A DNA stretch of 63,103 nucleotides from Nevskia sp. (GCA_019689635.1 JADGHB010000015.1:1-63103); one strand, 5' to 3'. Shown: positions 27,631 through 37,068, numbered from the stretch's first letter. The notes: generated from the letters alone by a model not told the origin. Translations and numbers: made by a program.

Positions 27631-28272
27631 ATGGCCGACCCGCGCATTTTTTGCATCGGCAAGAACTACGCGGAGCACGTCGCCGAGCTCGCGCACCTCG
27701 GGCACGACGCAGACCTGGTGGTGTTCATGAAGCCGGCCAGCTGCATCGTGCCGGTGGGCGAACCGATCCCGCTGCCGCGCGGGCGCGGCGCGGTGCATCA
27801 CGAGGCGGAGCTGGTGGTACGGCTCGGCGGGGATTGGCTCGACGCCCTCGCGCCGGGCCAGGCAATCCCCGTCGAGCGCGCCATGGCGTGCGTGAGCGCC
27901 TTGACGCTCGGGATCGACCTCACCCTGCGCGAGGTGCAGACCGCGCTCAAGAACCGGGGCGCACCCTGGGAACTGGCCAAAGCCTTCGACGGCGCCGCGC
28001 CGCTGGGCGAATTCGTGCCGTATCGCGGCCAGGATTTGCAGGCGCTGGAATTCACCTGCCACGTCAACGGCGCGCTGCGCCAGCACGGCCGCACGCGCGA
28101 GATGCGGTACCCGGTCGCGCGGCAGATCCACGTCCTGTCGCAGACCTGGCGGCTGCGGTCCGGCGATCTCCTCTACACCGGCACGCCCAAGGGCGTGGGC
28201 CCGCTCGTTGCCGGCGACCGCATCGAACTCGCGGCGGAGGGCATCGGCCGCTTCGTCTGGGATTGCGTTTAG
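27631..28272 (+). CDS. Fumarylacetoacetate hydrolase family protein
   Basis: A 213-residue FAH-domain protein of the short YcgM/FAHD1 type (acylpyruvase or oxaloacetate decarboxylase activity in characterised members). The N-terminus IFCIGKNYAEHVAEL, the metal-binding HHEAELVVRLG, the block LGIDLTLREVQ and the C-terminal GDLLYTGTPKGVGPL are all present. Its position 9 bases after pckA would suit an oxaloacetate-directed activity, but that is inference. It converges with the sigma factor gene, sharing four bases at the stops. Confidence 0.88.
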   Translation: MADPRIFCIGKNYAEHVAELAHLGHDADLVVFMKPASCIVPVGEPIPLPRGRGAVHHEAELVVRLGGDWLDALAPGQAIPVERAMACVSALTLGIDLTLREVQTALKNRGAPWELAKAFDGAAPLGEFVPYRGQDLQALEFTCHVNGALRQHGRTREMRYPVARQIHVLSQTWRLRSGDLLYTGTPKGVGPLVAGDRIELAAEGIGRFVWDCV

Positions 28273-29141
28273 GAATCCAAGTGCTTGAGCTTGTCGGGAT
28301 TGCGCACGACGTAGATCGCCGCGATGCGGCCTTCGCGCACCTCGAAGGCCATGGTCTGGATCACGCGGCCTGGCACGCTGAGCACCAGGCCCGGCAGGCC
28401 GTTGATGGCCGCGGGCCGGAAACGCAGGTCGCGCGGCGCGCGACGCTGCACGGCGAGCAGGAATTCCGCGATGCGCGCGCCGCCGGCGATCGGCCGCCGC
28501 GCCGCGGCGGTTTTGCCGCCGCCGTCGGCGTAGAGCACGGCGTCCGCGGCGAGCACTTCGGTGAGCGACGCGAGATCGCCGCGGGCGACGGCGCCGACGA
28601 AGGCCTGAAGAACGCGGCTGCGCTCCTGCGCGGACGGGCGAAAACGCGGCCGCGCGGCACGCAGGTGCTCGCGGGCGCGGGCGGCGAGCTGGCGACAGGC
28701 GGCGGGCGTGCGTCCCAGCGTCTCGGCGATTTCGCCGAACTCCACATCGAACACGTCGTGCAGCAGGAAAGCCGCGCGCTCCAGCGGCGACAAGCGCTCC
28801 AGCGCCAGCATCAGCGCATAGGACACGTCGTCGGCCAGCTCGCTTGCCACCTCCGGCGTCAGCACTTCGTCGTCCAGCACCGGCTCCGGCAGCCAGGGTC
28901 CGACGTAGGTCTCGCGCTGCGCCTGCGCCGCCTTGAGCCGGTCCAGGCACAAGCGCGCGACGGTGCGGATCAGGAAGGCGCGTGGCTGGCGCACCGCCGA
29001 ACGGTCGGCCGCCTGCCAGCGCAGCCAGGCGTCCTGCACCGCGTCCTCGGCTTCGGCGAGCGAACCGAGCATGCGGTAAGCCAGGCCGCGCAGCGCCCCG
29101 CGGTGCGGCTCGAAGCTCGCCGCGGCTTCGTCGGCCTGCAC
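28269..29141 (-). CDS. ECF41-group sigma factor with SnoaL-like C-terminal domain
   Basis: A 290-residue extracytoplasmic-function sigma factor. Sigma region 2 (LRGLAYRMLGSLAEAEDAVQDAWLRW split over two helices) and region 4 (LSPLERAAFLLHDVF, then EIAETLGRTPAACRQLAARA) are followed by a SnoaL-like extension. All three signature motifs of the ECF41 group are visible: WLPEP in the linker, DGGGK in mid-extension and NPDKL at the end. In ECF41 the C-terminal domain itself tunes activity and no separate anti-sigma is used. The GTG at 29141 has AAGGAA about six bases upstream; a TTG at 29156 is the alternative. It follows its typical partner gene after 11 bases. Confidence 0.92.
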   Translation of the reverse strand: MQADEAAASFEPHRGALRGLAYRMLGSLAEAEDAVQDAWLRWQAADRSAVRQPRAFLIRTVARLCLDRLKAAQAQRETYVGPWLPEPVLDDEVLTPEVASELADDVSYALMLALERLSPLERAAFLLHDVFDVEFGEIAETLGRTPAACRQLAARAREHLRAARPRFRPSAQERSRVLQAFVGAVARGDLASLTEVLAADAVLYADGGGKTAAARRPIAGGARIAEFLLAVQRRAPRDLRFRPAAINGLPGLVLSVPGRVIQTMAFEVREGRIAAIYVVRNPDKLKHLDS

Positions 29142-29152
29142 GGCTGTTTCCT

Positions 29153-29713
29153 TCAAGCCGTGACGGGCTGCGCGACCGCGACCGGCTGACCGGCCACCGC
29201 GACGCGCACGCAAGCCTGGCCGTGGCCGAGCGCGTATTTCAGGGTGGGATACAGGCGCGAGGCGGTCAGGGCAAGGGCGAGCGACAGCAAGCCCTGCCGG
29301 CCCCAGCGCGACAGCACCTGCTCGCGCAAATCATCGGCGGCCGGGTCGTGGGCGAGCGCAGCGCGCGCGAAACGCCAGCCGAGCCGCGCATCCTCGCTCA
29401 TCCCCGCCTCCTCGCCGGCGAGCACCGCGCGGATCACCGCCGGCGCCACGCCCTCGCGTTCCGCCATCGTCACGACGAGCTGCGTGCACGGGCCGCAGTC
29501 CTCGCCCAGCGTGCCGGCGAGCTTGGCCGCGTACCAGGCATCGCGGGACACGCGCTTGCGGTAGCGCGACAGGCCCATCACTTTGGAGAAGCGCAGCAGC
29601 GCCTCCGGATCGGTGTCCAGTACTTCGTGCAGATAGCTCGCATCGTAGGCGTACTCGCGCTCGAAGGCTGCGAGCTTCTTGCGCAGCCATCCTTTCAGCA
29701 AACGGGCGAACAT
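29153..29713 (-). CDS. Carboxymuconolactone decarboxylase/AhpD-like protein, ECF41 partner
   Basis: A 186-residue helical protein with the AhpD-type redox motif GEDCGPCTQLVV (Cys73 and Cys76 in C-x-x-C). The family includes peroxidase-linked disulfide reductases and decarboxylases; the C-x-x-C favours a redox role. ECF41 sigma factors are typically encoded beside and activate a carboxymuconolactone decarboxylase, oxidoreductase or epimerase, and here the sigma gene follows directly. The ATG at 29713 has AGGAGG six bases upstream. The promoter at 29745-29771 matches the ECF41 pattern, so the pair is probably autoregulated. Confidence 0.87.
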   Translation of the reverse strand: MFARLLKGWLRKKLAAFEREYAYDASYLHEVLDTDPEALLRFSKVMGLSRYRKRVSRDAWYAAKLAGTLGEDCGPCTQLVVTMAEREGVAPAVIRAVLAGEEAGMSEDARLGWRFARAALAHDPAADDLREQVLSRWGRQGLLSLALALTASRLYPTLKYALGHGQACVRVAVAGQPVAVAQPVTA

Positions 29714-29744
29714 CTCGATCCTCCTGCGTCGGGCATGCCCCATA

Positions 29745-29771
29745 GACGAATGGGCGAGCCGCGGTGTGACA
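29745..29771 (-). promoter_or_regulatory. ECF41-type promoter for the AhpD-like/sigma operon
   Basis: On the minus strand TGTCACA (29771-29765) is followed after 16 bases by CGTC (29748-29745). These are the -35 and -10 elements I recall for ECF41 promoters. The -10 ends 32 bases before the ATG at 29713. Confidence 0.75.
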
Positions 29772-29869
29772 GGGCCATGCTATAACACTGCCTGCGCGCG
29801 GCCGGGTTTTCATTGTGCGCCCGCCGGTCCTCAGACCGCGCAAGCCCGAATCGATCAGCGAGCCCCAAG

Positions 29870-31075
29870 GTGAGCCGCAGCGACCGCAACGCATCCGCCG
29901 CCGCTTTCGATGCCCGCAGCGGGCTGGCCTTCGTGGTCGCCTTCGGCATCGTCAGCCTGTTCGCCGACATGACTTACGAGGGCATGCGCGCGATCGCCGG
30001 CCCCTACCTCGCCACGCTCGGCGCCAGCGGCCTGGCCGTGGGCCTGGTCGCGGGCGTCGCCGAGCTGCTCGGCTACACCCTGCGCCTGGCTTCCGGCACC
30101 TGGGCGGACAAGAGCCGCTGGTACTGGCCGATCACTCTGTTCGGCTACACCGTGCAGATGGGTGCGGTGCCGCTGCTGGCGCTGACCGCGTCCTGGCCCG
30201 CCGCCGCGGCGCTGATCGTCACCGAACGCGTGGGCAAGGCGATCCGCAATCCGCCGCGCGACGTGATGCTCTCGCGCGCCGGCGAACACATCGGCCAGGG
30301 CTGGGCCTTCGGCCTGCACGAGTTGCTCGACCAGACCGGCGCCATGGCGGGTCCACTCATCGCGGCGGCCGTCCTGGCTCTGCACCACGATTACCGGCTG
30401 GCGTTCGCCTGGCTCGCCGTGCCCGCGGCGACGACTCTGCTCCTGGTCTACGGCCTGCACCGGCGTTACCCCAAAGCCGGCGCGCTACCACCGGCGCCGA
30501 GCAGCGCCGCGGCAGGCCACGACGGTCTGGGGCGCGCGTTCTGGTGGTATTGCCTGGGCGCGGCGCTGGTCGCCTTCGGGTTCGCCGATTTCGCTCTGGT
30601 GTCCTACCACTTCGCGCGCGCCGCCATCGTCCCCGCCGCCTGGGTGCCGGTGTTTTACGCGGCGGCGATGGGCGCGGCCGGTCTCGGTTCGGCCGGCATC
30701 GGCAAGCTCTTCGACCGCCGGGGGTTGATCGTGCTGTTGCCCGCGATCCTCCTCACCGCACCGTTCGCGCCGCTTTCGTTTCTCGGCGGCCCGCGGCTCG
30801 CCGTGCTCGGCACGCTGCTGTGGGGCCTGGGATTGGGCGTGCACGAAGCGACGATGTCCGCGGCGGTGGCGCATCTGGTGCCCACGCATCGACGGGCGCG
30901 CGCCTACGGCTTGTTCACCGCGGTGTTCGGAATCGCCTGGTTCGTCGGCAGCGCCGCGCTCGGCGCGCTCTACGATCGCTCGATCCTGGCGCTGGTGATC
31001 GTGGCGCTCGGCGCACAGCTCCTCGCCTTGCCGGCGATCGCCCTGGCCGGCCGCGGCTGGCGCCGGAGCGGATGA
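29870..31075 (+). CDS. Major facilitator superfamily transporter
   Basis: A 401-residue permease with about 12 hydrophobic segments. The loop between TM2 and TM3 carries the MFS signature-like SGTWADKSRWYWP, and RVGKAIRNPPRDVMLSRAGE is a conserved loop seen in YfkF/MFS_1 permeases of unknown substrate. A matching GKLFDRRG loop occurs in the second half. I start at the GTG at 29870; a TTG at 29813 would add 19 residues, and neither has a clear ribosome site. Its stop overlaps the acpH start (ATGA). The substrate is unknown. Confidence 0.85.
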   Translation: MSRSDRNASAAAFDARSGLAFVVAFGIVSLFADMTYEGMRAIAGPYLATLGASGLAVGLVAGVAELLGYTLRLASGTWADKSRWYWPITLFGYTVQMGAVPLLALTASWPAAAALIVTERVGKAIRNPPRDVMLSRAGEHIGQGWAFGLHELLDQTGAMAGPLIAAAVLALHHDYRLAFAWLAVPAATTLLLVYGLHRRYPKAGALPPAPSSAAAGHDGLGRAFWWYCLGAALVAFGFADFALVSYHFARAAIVPAAWVPVFYAAAMGAAGLGSAGIGKLFDRRGLIVLLPAILLTAPFAPLSFLGGPRLAVLGTLLWGLGLGVHEATMSAAVAHLVPTHRRARAYGLFTAVFGIAWFVGSAALGALYDRSILALVIVALGAQLLALPAIALAGRGWRRSG

Positions 31076-31641
31076 ATTACCTCGCCCATTTGTGGCTCGC
31101 CGATCGAGCGCGGCTGCCGCTGGCCGGTGCCGTGCTCGGCGATGGCGTGCGCGGCCGGCTGGAGGGACGCTTCGCGCCGGCCCTGGAACGCTCGATCCGG
31201 CTGCACCGGCGCATCGACGCCCTCACCGACGCCCATCCCTGCGTGCGTGCGGCGCGCGTCCGCTTCGCGCCGGGTGCACGCCGCTACGCCGGCATCGTGC
31301 TCGACCTGATCTACGATCACGCCCTGGCCTGCGACTGGCCGTGCTACAGCGCCGAACCGCTGGCCGACTTCGCACGGCGCGCGGCCCGCGAGGTGGCCGC
31401 CGCGAGCGAGGCGTTCCTCGCCTTGCGCCTGGCGCCGCCGGACGCGGCGGCGTTCGAGCGCTGGTTGTGGTCCTATCGCGAGGAAGCCGGCCTGGAGCGC
31501 GCCTTCGCGCGCGTGGCCGCGCGCCTGAGCCGGCCGGATGCGCTGCTGCAAGCCGCGCGCGACTGGCGCGAACACCTGCCCGCGGCGCGCGCGACGCTGT
31601 CGGGCTTGCTCGCCGATCTTCGGGCGACGGCGCTGCCGTGA
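31072..31641 (+). CDS. acpH: Acyl carrier protein phosphodiesterase (AcpH family)
   Basis: A 189-residue protein of the AcpH family (DUF479), which removes the 4'-phosphopantetheine arm from holo-ACP. Typical features are the N-terminus MNYLAHLWLADR, the GAVLGDGVRGRL block with metal-binding acidic residues, the SIRLHRRIDALTDAHP motif and the YDHALACDW motif. The HD-like His and Asp residues in these blocks form the metal centre. The ATG overlaps the MFS stop by four bases. It converges with the acyltransferase gene, leaving 4 bases between. Confidence 0.9.
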   Translation: MNYLAHLWLADRARLPLAGAVLGDGVRGRLEGRFAPALERSIRLHRRIDALTDAHPCVRAARVRFAPGARRYAGIVLDLIYDHALACDWPCYSAEPLADFARRAAREVAAASEAFLALRLAPPDAAAFERWLWSYREEAGLERAFARVAARLSRPDALLQAARDWREHLPAARATLSGLLADLRATALP

Positions 31642-31645
31642 GATC

Positions 31646-32550
31646 TCAAGCCGCGCCCGCCTCGGCCAGCAGCTCGCCGATGCGGCGGTCCTTGTCCGCC
31701 CAGAGTTGCGCCACCCAGTCCTGGAAGCGCTGACGGAAAACGGGATCGTTTTCGTAACTGCCGGCATAGAACTCGTGCGGGATGGTGAGGCTGCGCACTT
31801 CCACGATCACGCGCCGCACGCGCCCGGCCAGGAAGTCCCAGAAGCCTTTGGCCCCTTCGGGATAGACGATGGTCACGTCCAGCAGGTGGTTGATCTTCTC
31901 GCCCAGCGCGGCCAGCGCCAGCGCCAGACCTCCGGCCTTGGGCCTGAGCAGGTAACGGTAGGGCGAATCCTGGCGGTCATGTTTGGCGCGGGTGAAACGC
32001 GTGCCTTCGAGGAAGTTGAGGATGGTGACCGGCATGTTGCGGTAGCGCTCGCAGGCGCGGCGCGTGGTCTCGAGGTCGCGCCCGCGCAGTTCGGGATGGC
32101 GCGCGAGCTTGGCGGCCGAGTAGCGCTGCATGAAGGGATAATCCAGGCCCCACCACGCCAGACCCAGCACCGGCACCCAGAACAGCTCGCGCTTGAGGAA
32201 GAACTTGAAGAACGGCGCGCGCCGGTCGAACAACTTGAGCAAGGCGTAGATGTCGTTCCAGCTCTGGTGATTGGCGCACACCAGGTATTGGCCGTTGCGG
32301 TCCAGCGCCGATGCGCCGCGCAGCTCCCAGCGCGTGGGCAGCAAGCGATCGCCCAGCCAGACGTTGATCGTGGCCCAGGTCTGAGCCGCCGCCGCGACCC
32401 ACTGCGCCGCGCGCTCGCGCGCGCGCCGTGTGGGCGCCAACAGCTTGAGCAGCGGGCGCCATACACCGGAAACATCCAGATCAGGGTATTGAGCACCAGC
32501 AGTGCGGCCATCGCGCCGCCCAGCAAGGGCGCAGGCAGGAAATGAACCAT
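31646..32550 (-). pseudogene. 1-acylglycerol-3-phosphate acyltransferase (YihG-like) with a frameshift
   Basis: The PlsC-type core lies in one frame: NHQSWNDIYALL (the N-H-x4-D motif), LNFLEGTRFT, VTIVYPEGAKGFWDFLAGR. The expected N-terminus, a membrane segment starting MVHFLPAPLLGGAMAALLVL, begins at the ATG at 32550 in another frame. The two join if one base is added near 32460 (after the codons for MFPV the DNA reads tatggcgcc; a ttgg there would give VYWRPLLKLL and continue in the core frame). Either the gene carries a -1 mutation or the sequence has an error at this spot. The intact protein would be about 300 residues and use acyl donors to make phosphatidic acid. Confidence 0.8.
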
Positions 32551-32687
32551 CGGCGATTTTCCTCCTCAAGGGGTCTTCGGCGTCGGCGCCGCGCCTGCGA
32601 CGCAACGGCGCCGTCGGCTGCGCGGCACGAAAGAATAGTCTGGCACGAGGGAGTGGCCGCGGCACGCGGGCACCGCGCATCGAACCT

Positions 32688-32715
32688 CTTGAACGATCGC
32701 CATGCGCCCCCAGAT
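32688..32715 (+). promoter_or_regulatory. Sigma-32 (heat-shock) type promoter upstream of hsp20
   Basis: CTTGAA at 32688-32693, a 14-base spacer, then CCCCAGAT at 32708-32715. This closely follows the sigma-32 consensus (CTTGAA, 13-14 bases, CCCCATNT). The hsp20 ATG is 46 bases downstream of its end. Confidence 0.75.
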
Positions 32716-32760
32716 CGGGACAGCGAAGGCCACCGGCCAAGACGATTGAAGGAGGCAAGC

Positions 32761-33201
32761 ATGGCGACTTTAATGCGTTACGAACCCTGGGCGCTGCACC
32801 GGGATCTGATCAACGAAGTCAACCGCTTCTTCGAGCGCGCCGTGGGCGCGGACGAATCCAGCGGCGCCACCGCCGAGTGGGCGCCGGCAGTGGACATCGA
32901 GGAATACGCCGACAAGTTCGTGCTCTATGCCGACGTGCCGGGCGTGGATCCCAAGGCCATCGAAGTCACGCTGGAGAACGGCGTGCTCACGTTGTCCGGC
33001 ACGCGCGAGAAGACGGTGAACCAGAACGGCGTGGAGGCGATGCGCACCGAGCGCGCATCGGGCCGTTTCTTCCGGCGCTTCAGCCTGCCGGACACGGTGG
33101 ACGCCGAGGCGGTCTCCGCCAAGGGCGCCAACGGCGTGCTGGAGATCGTGATCCCCAAGCGCCCGGCGGCCCAGCCGCGCAAGATCACGGTCACCCAGTG
33201 A
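32761..33201 (+). CDS. Small heat-shock protein, Hsp20/alpha-crystallin family
   Basis: A 146-residue holdase chaperone. The alpha-crystallin domain spans about residues 40-135 (WAPAVDIEEYADKFVLYADVPG, GVLTLSGTREK, FFRRFSLPDTVD, NGVLEIVIPK). The C-terminal I-x-V/I motif needed for oligomer assembly is present as KITVTQ. The start has AAGGAGG about seven bases upstream. It is preceded by a sigma-32-like promoter and followed by a terminator, so it is a single-gene heat-shock unit. Confidence 0.94.
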   Translation: MATLMRYEPWALHRDLINEVNRFFERAVGADESSGATAEWAPAVDIEEYADKFVLYADVPGVDPKAIEVTLENGVLTLSGTREKTVNQNGVEAMRTERASGRFFRRFSLPDTVDAEAVSAKGANGVLEIVIPKRPAAQPRKITVTQ

Positions 33202-33286
33202 AGCACCCAGCGCCGCAGCGCGCCTCGCGCCACACGGTATCGTGCGCGTGAGCGGTGCCCCGGTGCATCGCACCGCGGTAAGCTGA

Positions 33287-33314
33287 CGGGGCGCTCGCGC
33301 GCCCCGTTTGTTTT
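33287..33314 (+). terminator. Rho-independent terminator after hsp20
   Basis: A 7-bp stem acggggc / gccccgt (33287-33293 with 33301-33307), a 7-base loop, followed by ttgtttt. It lies 85 bases after the hsp20 stop and 33 bases before cbpA. Confidence 0.75.
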
Positions 33315-33346
33315 CGCCTTGTTGTTTTCGCCGCGAGCTTCGGCCT

Positions 33347-34252
33347 ATGGAATACAAGGACTATTACAAGATCCTCGGCGTGCCGCGCACCGCCAGCGCG
33401 GAAGAGATCAAGCGCGCCTATCGCAAGCTGGCGCGCGAATTCCATCCGGACAAGAACAAGGCGAAGAACGCCGAGGAGCGATTCAAGGAAATCAACGAAG
33501 CCCACGAGGTCCTGTCCGATCCCAAGAAACGTCAGGCCTACGACCAGCTGGGCGCCAACTGGCGGGCGGGCGAGCGCTTCACGCCGCCGCCGGGCTGGCA
33601 TTTCGACTTCGGCACTTCCGGCGTCCGGCGCGGTGCCGGCGCGCAGGCCGGCGGCTTCTCGGAGTTCTTCGCAAGCCTGTTCGGCGGCGGCCTGGGCGGC
33701 TTCGGCGGTTTCGACACCGTGGAGGAAGAACCCTACGGCGGACCTTTCCGCGGCCAGGCGCCCGCCCAGCGCGCGCGCATCGCCATCGCGCTGGAGGATT
33801 CCTTCCACGGCACGCGGCGCCAGATCGGCGTGGACGGCCGCACGCTGGAGGTGCGCATCCCCAAAGGCATCGTGGCCGGCCAGACCATCCGCCTCGCGGG
33901 CCAGGGTCGCGGCGGCGGCGATCTGCTGCTGGAAGTGGAATTCACGCCGCACCCGCGGTTCCGCGCGGAAGGCCGCGACATCCATTACGAGCTGCCGGTC
34001 GCGCCGTGGGAAGCCGCGCTCGGCGCCAAAGTGCCGGTGCCCACGCTGGGCGGTCCCGTGGAACTGACGCTGCCGGCCGGCACGCACACCGGCCGCAAGC
34101 TGCGGCTCAAAGGGCGCGGCCTGCCGGGGCCCGTGCCGGGCGACGAGATCGTGACGGTCAGCGTCGTCGCCCCGCCCGCGCGCGACGAAGCGCAGCGGCG
34201 CGCTTACGAGGAACTGCGCGCGCGCTTCCCTTCCTTCGATCCCCGCGCCTGA
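33347..34252 (+). CDS. cbpA: CbpA/DnaJ-type co-chaperone (class B J-protein)
   Basis: A 301-residue J-protein. The J-domain is residues 1-70 with HPD in [12 protein letters not shown] Gly/Phe-rich region ([16 protein letters not shown]) follows, then two C-terminal substrate-binding beta domains. The Cys-rich zinc-finger domain of DnaJ itself is missing, so it is a class B protein of the CbpA type that stimulates DnaK ATPase. The ATG at 33347 is used since the family starts with x-x-Y-K-D-Y-Y-x-I-L-G. It lies 146 bases after hsp20, separated from it by a terminator. Confidence 0.92.
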   Translation: MEYKDYYKILGVPRTASAEEIKRAYRKLAREFHPDKNKAKNAEERFKEINEAHEVLSDPKKRQAYDQLGANWRAGERFTPPPGWHFDFGTSGVRRGAGAQAGGFSEFFASLFGGGLGGFGGFDTVEEEPYGGPFRGQAPAQRARIAIALEDSFHGTRRQIGVDGRTLEVRIPKGIVAGQTIRLAGQGRGGGDLLLEVEFTPHPRFRAEGRDIHYELPVAPWEAALGAKVPVPTLGGPVELTLPAGTHTGRKLRLKGRGLPGPVPGDEIVTVSVVAPPARDEAQRRAYEELRARFPSFDPRA

Positions 34253-34267
34253 AGGAGGTGTTTCAAA

Positions 34268-35749
34268 TCAAAGCGGCGGGCGTCGGTCCTGCCAGGGCCG
34301 CGCCTGTTCGAGCTGGGCGGCGAGCTGCAAGAGCAGCGCGTCCTCGGCGAAGCGCGCGGTCAACATCATGCCCACCGGCAGGCCGTCCGCGCTCCAGTGC
34401 AGCGGCAGCGAGATCGACGGCTGGCCGGTGACGTTGAACACCGCGGTATTGGGGATCCAGTCGAAGGTCCGGGCGGCGAAGGCCAGCATTTCGCGCGCGC
34501 TCTTGGCCAGGCCGCCGATCGGTAGATGGTTGGTCAGCCAGATCTTGAGCGCGTCGAGTCCGCGCGGTTGCAGCTCGCCGATCGGGAACGGCGGACGGCC
34601 CAGGGTCGGCGTCAGCAACGCATCGTAGCTTTCGAACCAGCGGCCGATGTCGCGCGTGATCTGCGCCAGCGTGCGCAGCGCCAGGCCGACTTCCTCGGCG
34701 TTGACCGCGCGACCGATGCGGACCAGCGCGCGCGTGGCCGGCTCGATGTCGGCGGCGCGCACGCGGTGTCCCACCAGCGCCGCGCCGGCGGCCAAATCCG
34801 CCGCGGTTTCGCCGGCCACCAGCCGCCCGAAGGCGACGATGAACGCCTCGCGCGGGACCGGCGGCGCGGCCTCCGTCACTTCGTGGCCCAGATCGCGCAG
34901 CAACGCGACGCAGGCTTCCAGCCCGGCGGCGCATTCCGCGTGCATCTGCGTGCCGACCAGCGGCCGCGCCGTATAGGCGATGCGCAGCTTGCGCGGCGGC
35001 CGTCGCATCGTTTCCAGGAACGGCTGCGGCGGCGGCGGCGCGAAGTGCGGCGCGCCGGCGTCGGGGCCGGCGGTGGCATCCAGGGCCGCCGCGCAGTCGC
35101 GCACGCTGCGCGTGAGCACGTGGTCGCACACCCAGCCGTGCCAGAGGTCGCCGCGCAGCGGGCCGGTCGGGATGCGGCCGCGCGTGGGCTTCAAGCCCAC
35201 CAGACCGCAGCAAGAAGCGGGAATGCGGATCGATCCGCCGCCGTCGTTGCCGTGCGCCATGGGCACGATGCCCGCGGCCACCGCGGCGGCCGAGCCGCCC
35301 GAAGAACCGCCGGGGGTGCGCTCCAGATTCCAGGGATTGCGCGCGGGACCGAACAGGCGCGGTTCGGTGTAAGGCGTCACGCCCAGCTCGGGGGTGTTGG
35401 TCTTGCCGAAGATCACCAGACCCGCCGCCTGGTAGCGGCGCACCAGCTCGTAGTCCCGAGCCGGACGGTAGTTCTCGAAATAGCGGCTCGCCGCGCTGGT
35501 CGGCTCGCCGGCGAGATCGGCGAGCAGGTCCTTGATGAGGAACGGCACGCCGGCGAACGGCCCGACCAGCGGCTGGCCGATGCGCGCGCGCGCCCGTTCG
35601 TACAGCGGCCGGACGATGGCGTTGATTTTGGGATTCACCGCTTCGGCGCGGGCGATCGCCGCTTCCAGCAGTTCGGCGGGCGTCACCTCGCGCCGGGCCA
35701 CCAGCTCGGCCAGACCGGTGGCGTCGTAATGGGCGTATTCCTTGAACAT
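34268..35749 (-). CDS. Amidase signature family enzyme
   Basis: A 493-residue amidase. The Ser-cisSer-Lys triad is visible: Lys73 in VPFLIKDLLAD, cis-Ser149 in RTPGGSSGGSAAAVAAG, and the nucleophile Ser173 in NDGGGSIRIPASC. Length and motif spacing are normal for a stand-alone amidase, distinct from GatA because no gatB or gatC is nearby. The ATG at 35749 has GGGGAGA upstream. It converges with cbpA with a 15-base gap. The substrate (an amide, or an ester) cannot be told from the sequence. Confidence 0.9.
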   Translation of the reverse strand: MFKEYAHYDATGLAELVARREVTPAELLEAAIARAEAVNPKINAIVRPLYERARARIGQPLVGPFAGVPFLIKDLLADLAGEPTSAASRYFENYRPARDYELVRRYQAAGLVIFGKTNTPELGVTPYTEPRLFGPARNPWNLERTPGGSSGGSAAAVAAGIVPMAHGNDGGGSIRIPASCCGLVGLKPTRGRIPTGPLRGDLWHGWVCDHVLTRSVRDCAAALDATAGPDAGAPHFAPPPPQPFLETMRRPPRKLRIAYTARPLVGTQMHAECAAGLEACVALLRDLGHEVTEAAPPVPREAFIVAFGRLVAGETAADLAAGAALVGHRVRAADIEPATRALVRIGRAVNAEEVGLALRTLAQITRDIGRWFESYDALLTPTLGRPPFPIGELQPRGLDALKIWLTNHLPIGGLAKSAREMLAFAARTFDWIPNTAVFNVTGQPSISLPLHWSADGLPVGMMLTARFAEDALLLQLAAQLEQARPWQDRRPPL

Positions 35750-35866
35750 CGCTCTCCCCTTGGCGAGTGTTGGTTGGCTGGCGAACGGCCGAGTCTTCCG
35801 GCGCGCCCGCATTTAGGGTAGCGTGTGGCAAGAAAAAACGCGCTTTTCGATCGCGAGGACCGGCTC

Positions 35867-36607
35867 ATGGCCACGATCAACACCACGACCGTGCGCCCCG
35901 CGCCCGGCTGGGCGCAGGCCATGCGGCGCTTCACCGACTGGCTGGTGTGCGATTTCGGCGGCGGACCGCGGCCGTGGAAGTTTGCCTGGGTGATCGATGT
36001 CCAGAAAGCCGGCACGTTCTTCTTCCTCGGCCTGCTCATGGCGTGGTATCACAACACCACGGTGGCGGCCTGGATCTATCTCGCGCTGCACGGGTCTTAC
36101 GGCCTGGTGTGGATCGTCAAGGATCTCGCCTTCCCCGATCCCAACTGGCAGCGGCGCATCACCATCGGTGGCGGCATCAACGCTTTCCTCGGCGTGCTCG
36201 GCTGGTACTGGGTGTTTGGCTGGCTTTTGATCTCCGGCGTCTCACAGCCGCACTACCCGCTGCCGGACCACGTCTGGTTTGCCTTGTGCATTTCGCTGTG
36301 CATCCTGGGCTGCGCGATCATGATCGCCGCCGACGCGCAGAAATATTTCACCCTGCGGCTCAAGCGCGGGCTCATCACCGACGGCATGTTCCGCTACGTC
36401 CGCCACCCCAACTATCTCGGCGAGATGATGATCTACGGCAGCTTCGCGCTGATGGTCTGGCACTGGCTGCCTTTCGTGGTGCTCGCCTGGGTGTGGCTGG
36501 GCCTGTTCGCGGTCAACATGACCCTGAAGGAAGCCAGCCTGTCGCGCCATCCCGAATGGGCGGCGTACCGGGCGCGCACCGGATGGCTGCTGCCGAAGCT
36601 GTTTTGA
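35867..36607 (+). CDS. Membrane methyltransferase of the isoprenylcysteine/phospholipid methyltransferase fold
   Basis: A 246-residue membrane protein with about five hydrophobic segments. The C-terminal half has the signature RYVRHPNYLGEMMIYGSF, the cofactor-binding R-H-P-N-Y-x-G-E motif shared by ICMT-like and DUF1295-like methyltransferases, followed by NMTLKEASLSRHPEWAAYRART. It would use S-adenosylmethionine on a lipid or membrane substrate. The ATG at 35867 has GAGGA about seven bases upstream; an in-frame GTG at 35825 is less likely. It converges with the yjbQ gene after 7 bases. Confidence 0.82.
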   Translation: MATINTTTVRPAPGWAQAMRRFTDWLVCDFGGGPRPWKFAWVIDVQKAGTFFFLGLLMAWYHNTTVAAWIYLALHGSYGLVWIVKDLAFPDPNWQRRITIGGGINAFLGVLGWYWVFGWLLISGVSQPHYPLPDHVWFALCISLCILGCAIMIAADAQKYFTLRLKRGLITDGMFRYVRHPNYLGEMMIYGSFALMVWHWLPFVVLAWVWLGLFAVNMTLKEASLSRHPEWAAYRARTGWLLPKLF

Positions 36608-36614
36608 GGATCGC

Positions 36615-37034
<420 letters not shown>

Positions 37035-37068
37035 GGCAGCGTGTAACGGTGCGGCCGGGATCCTGCGC

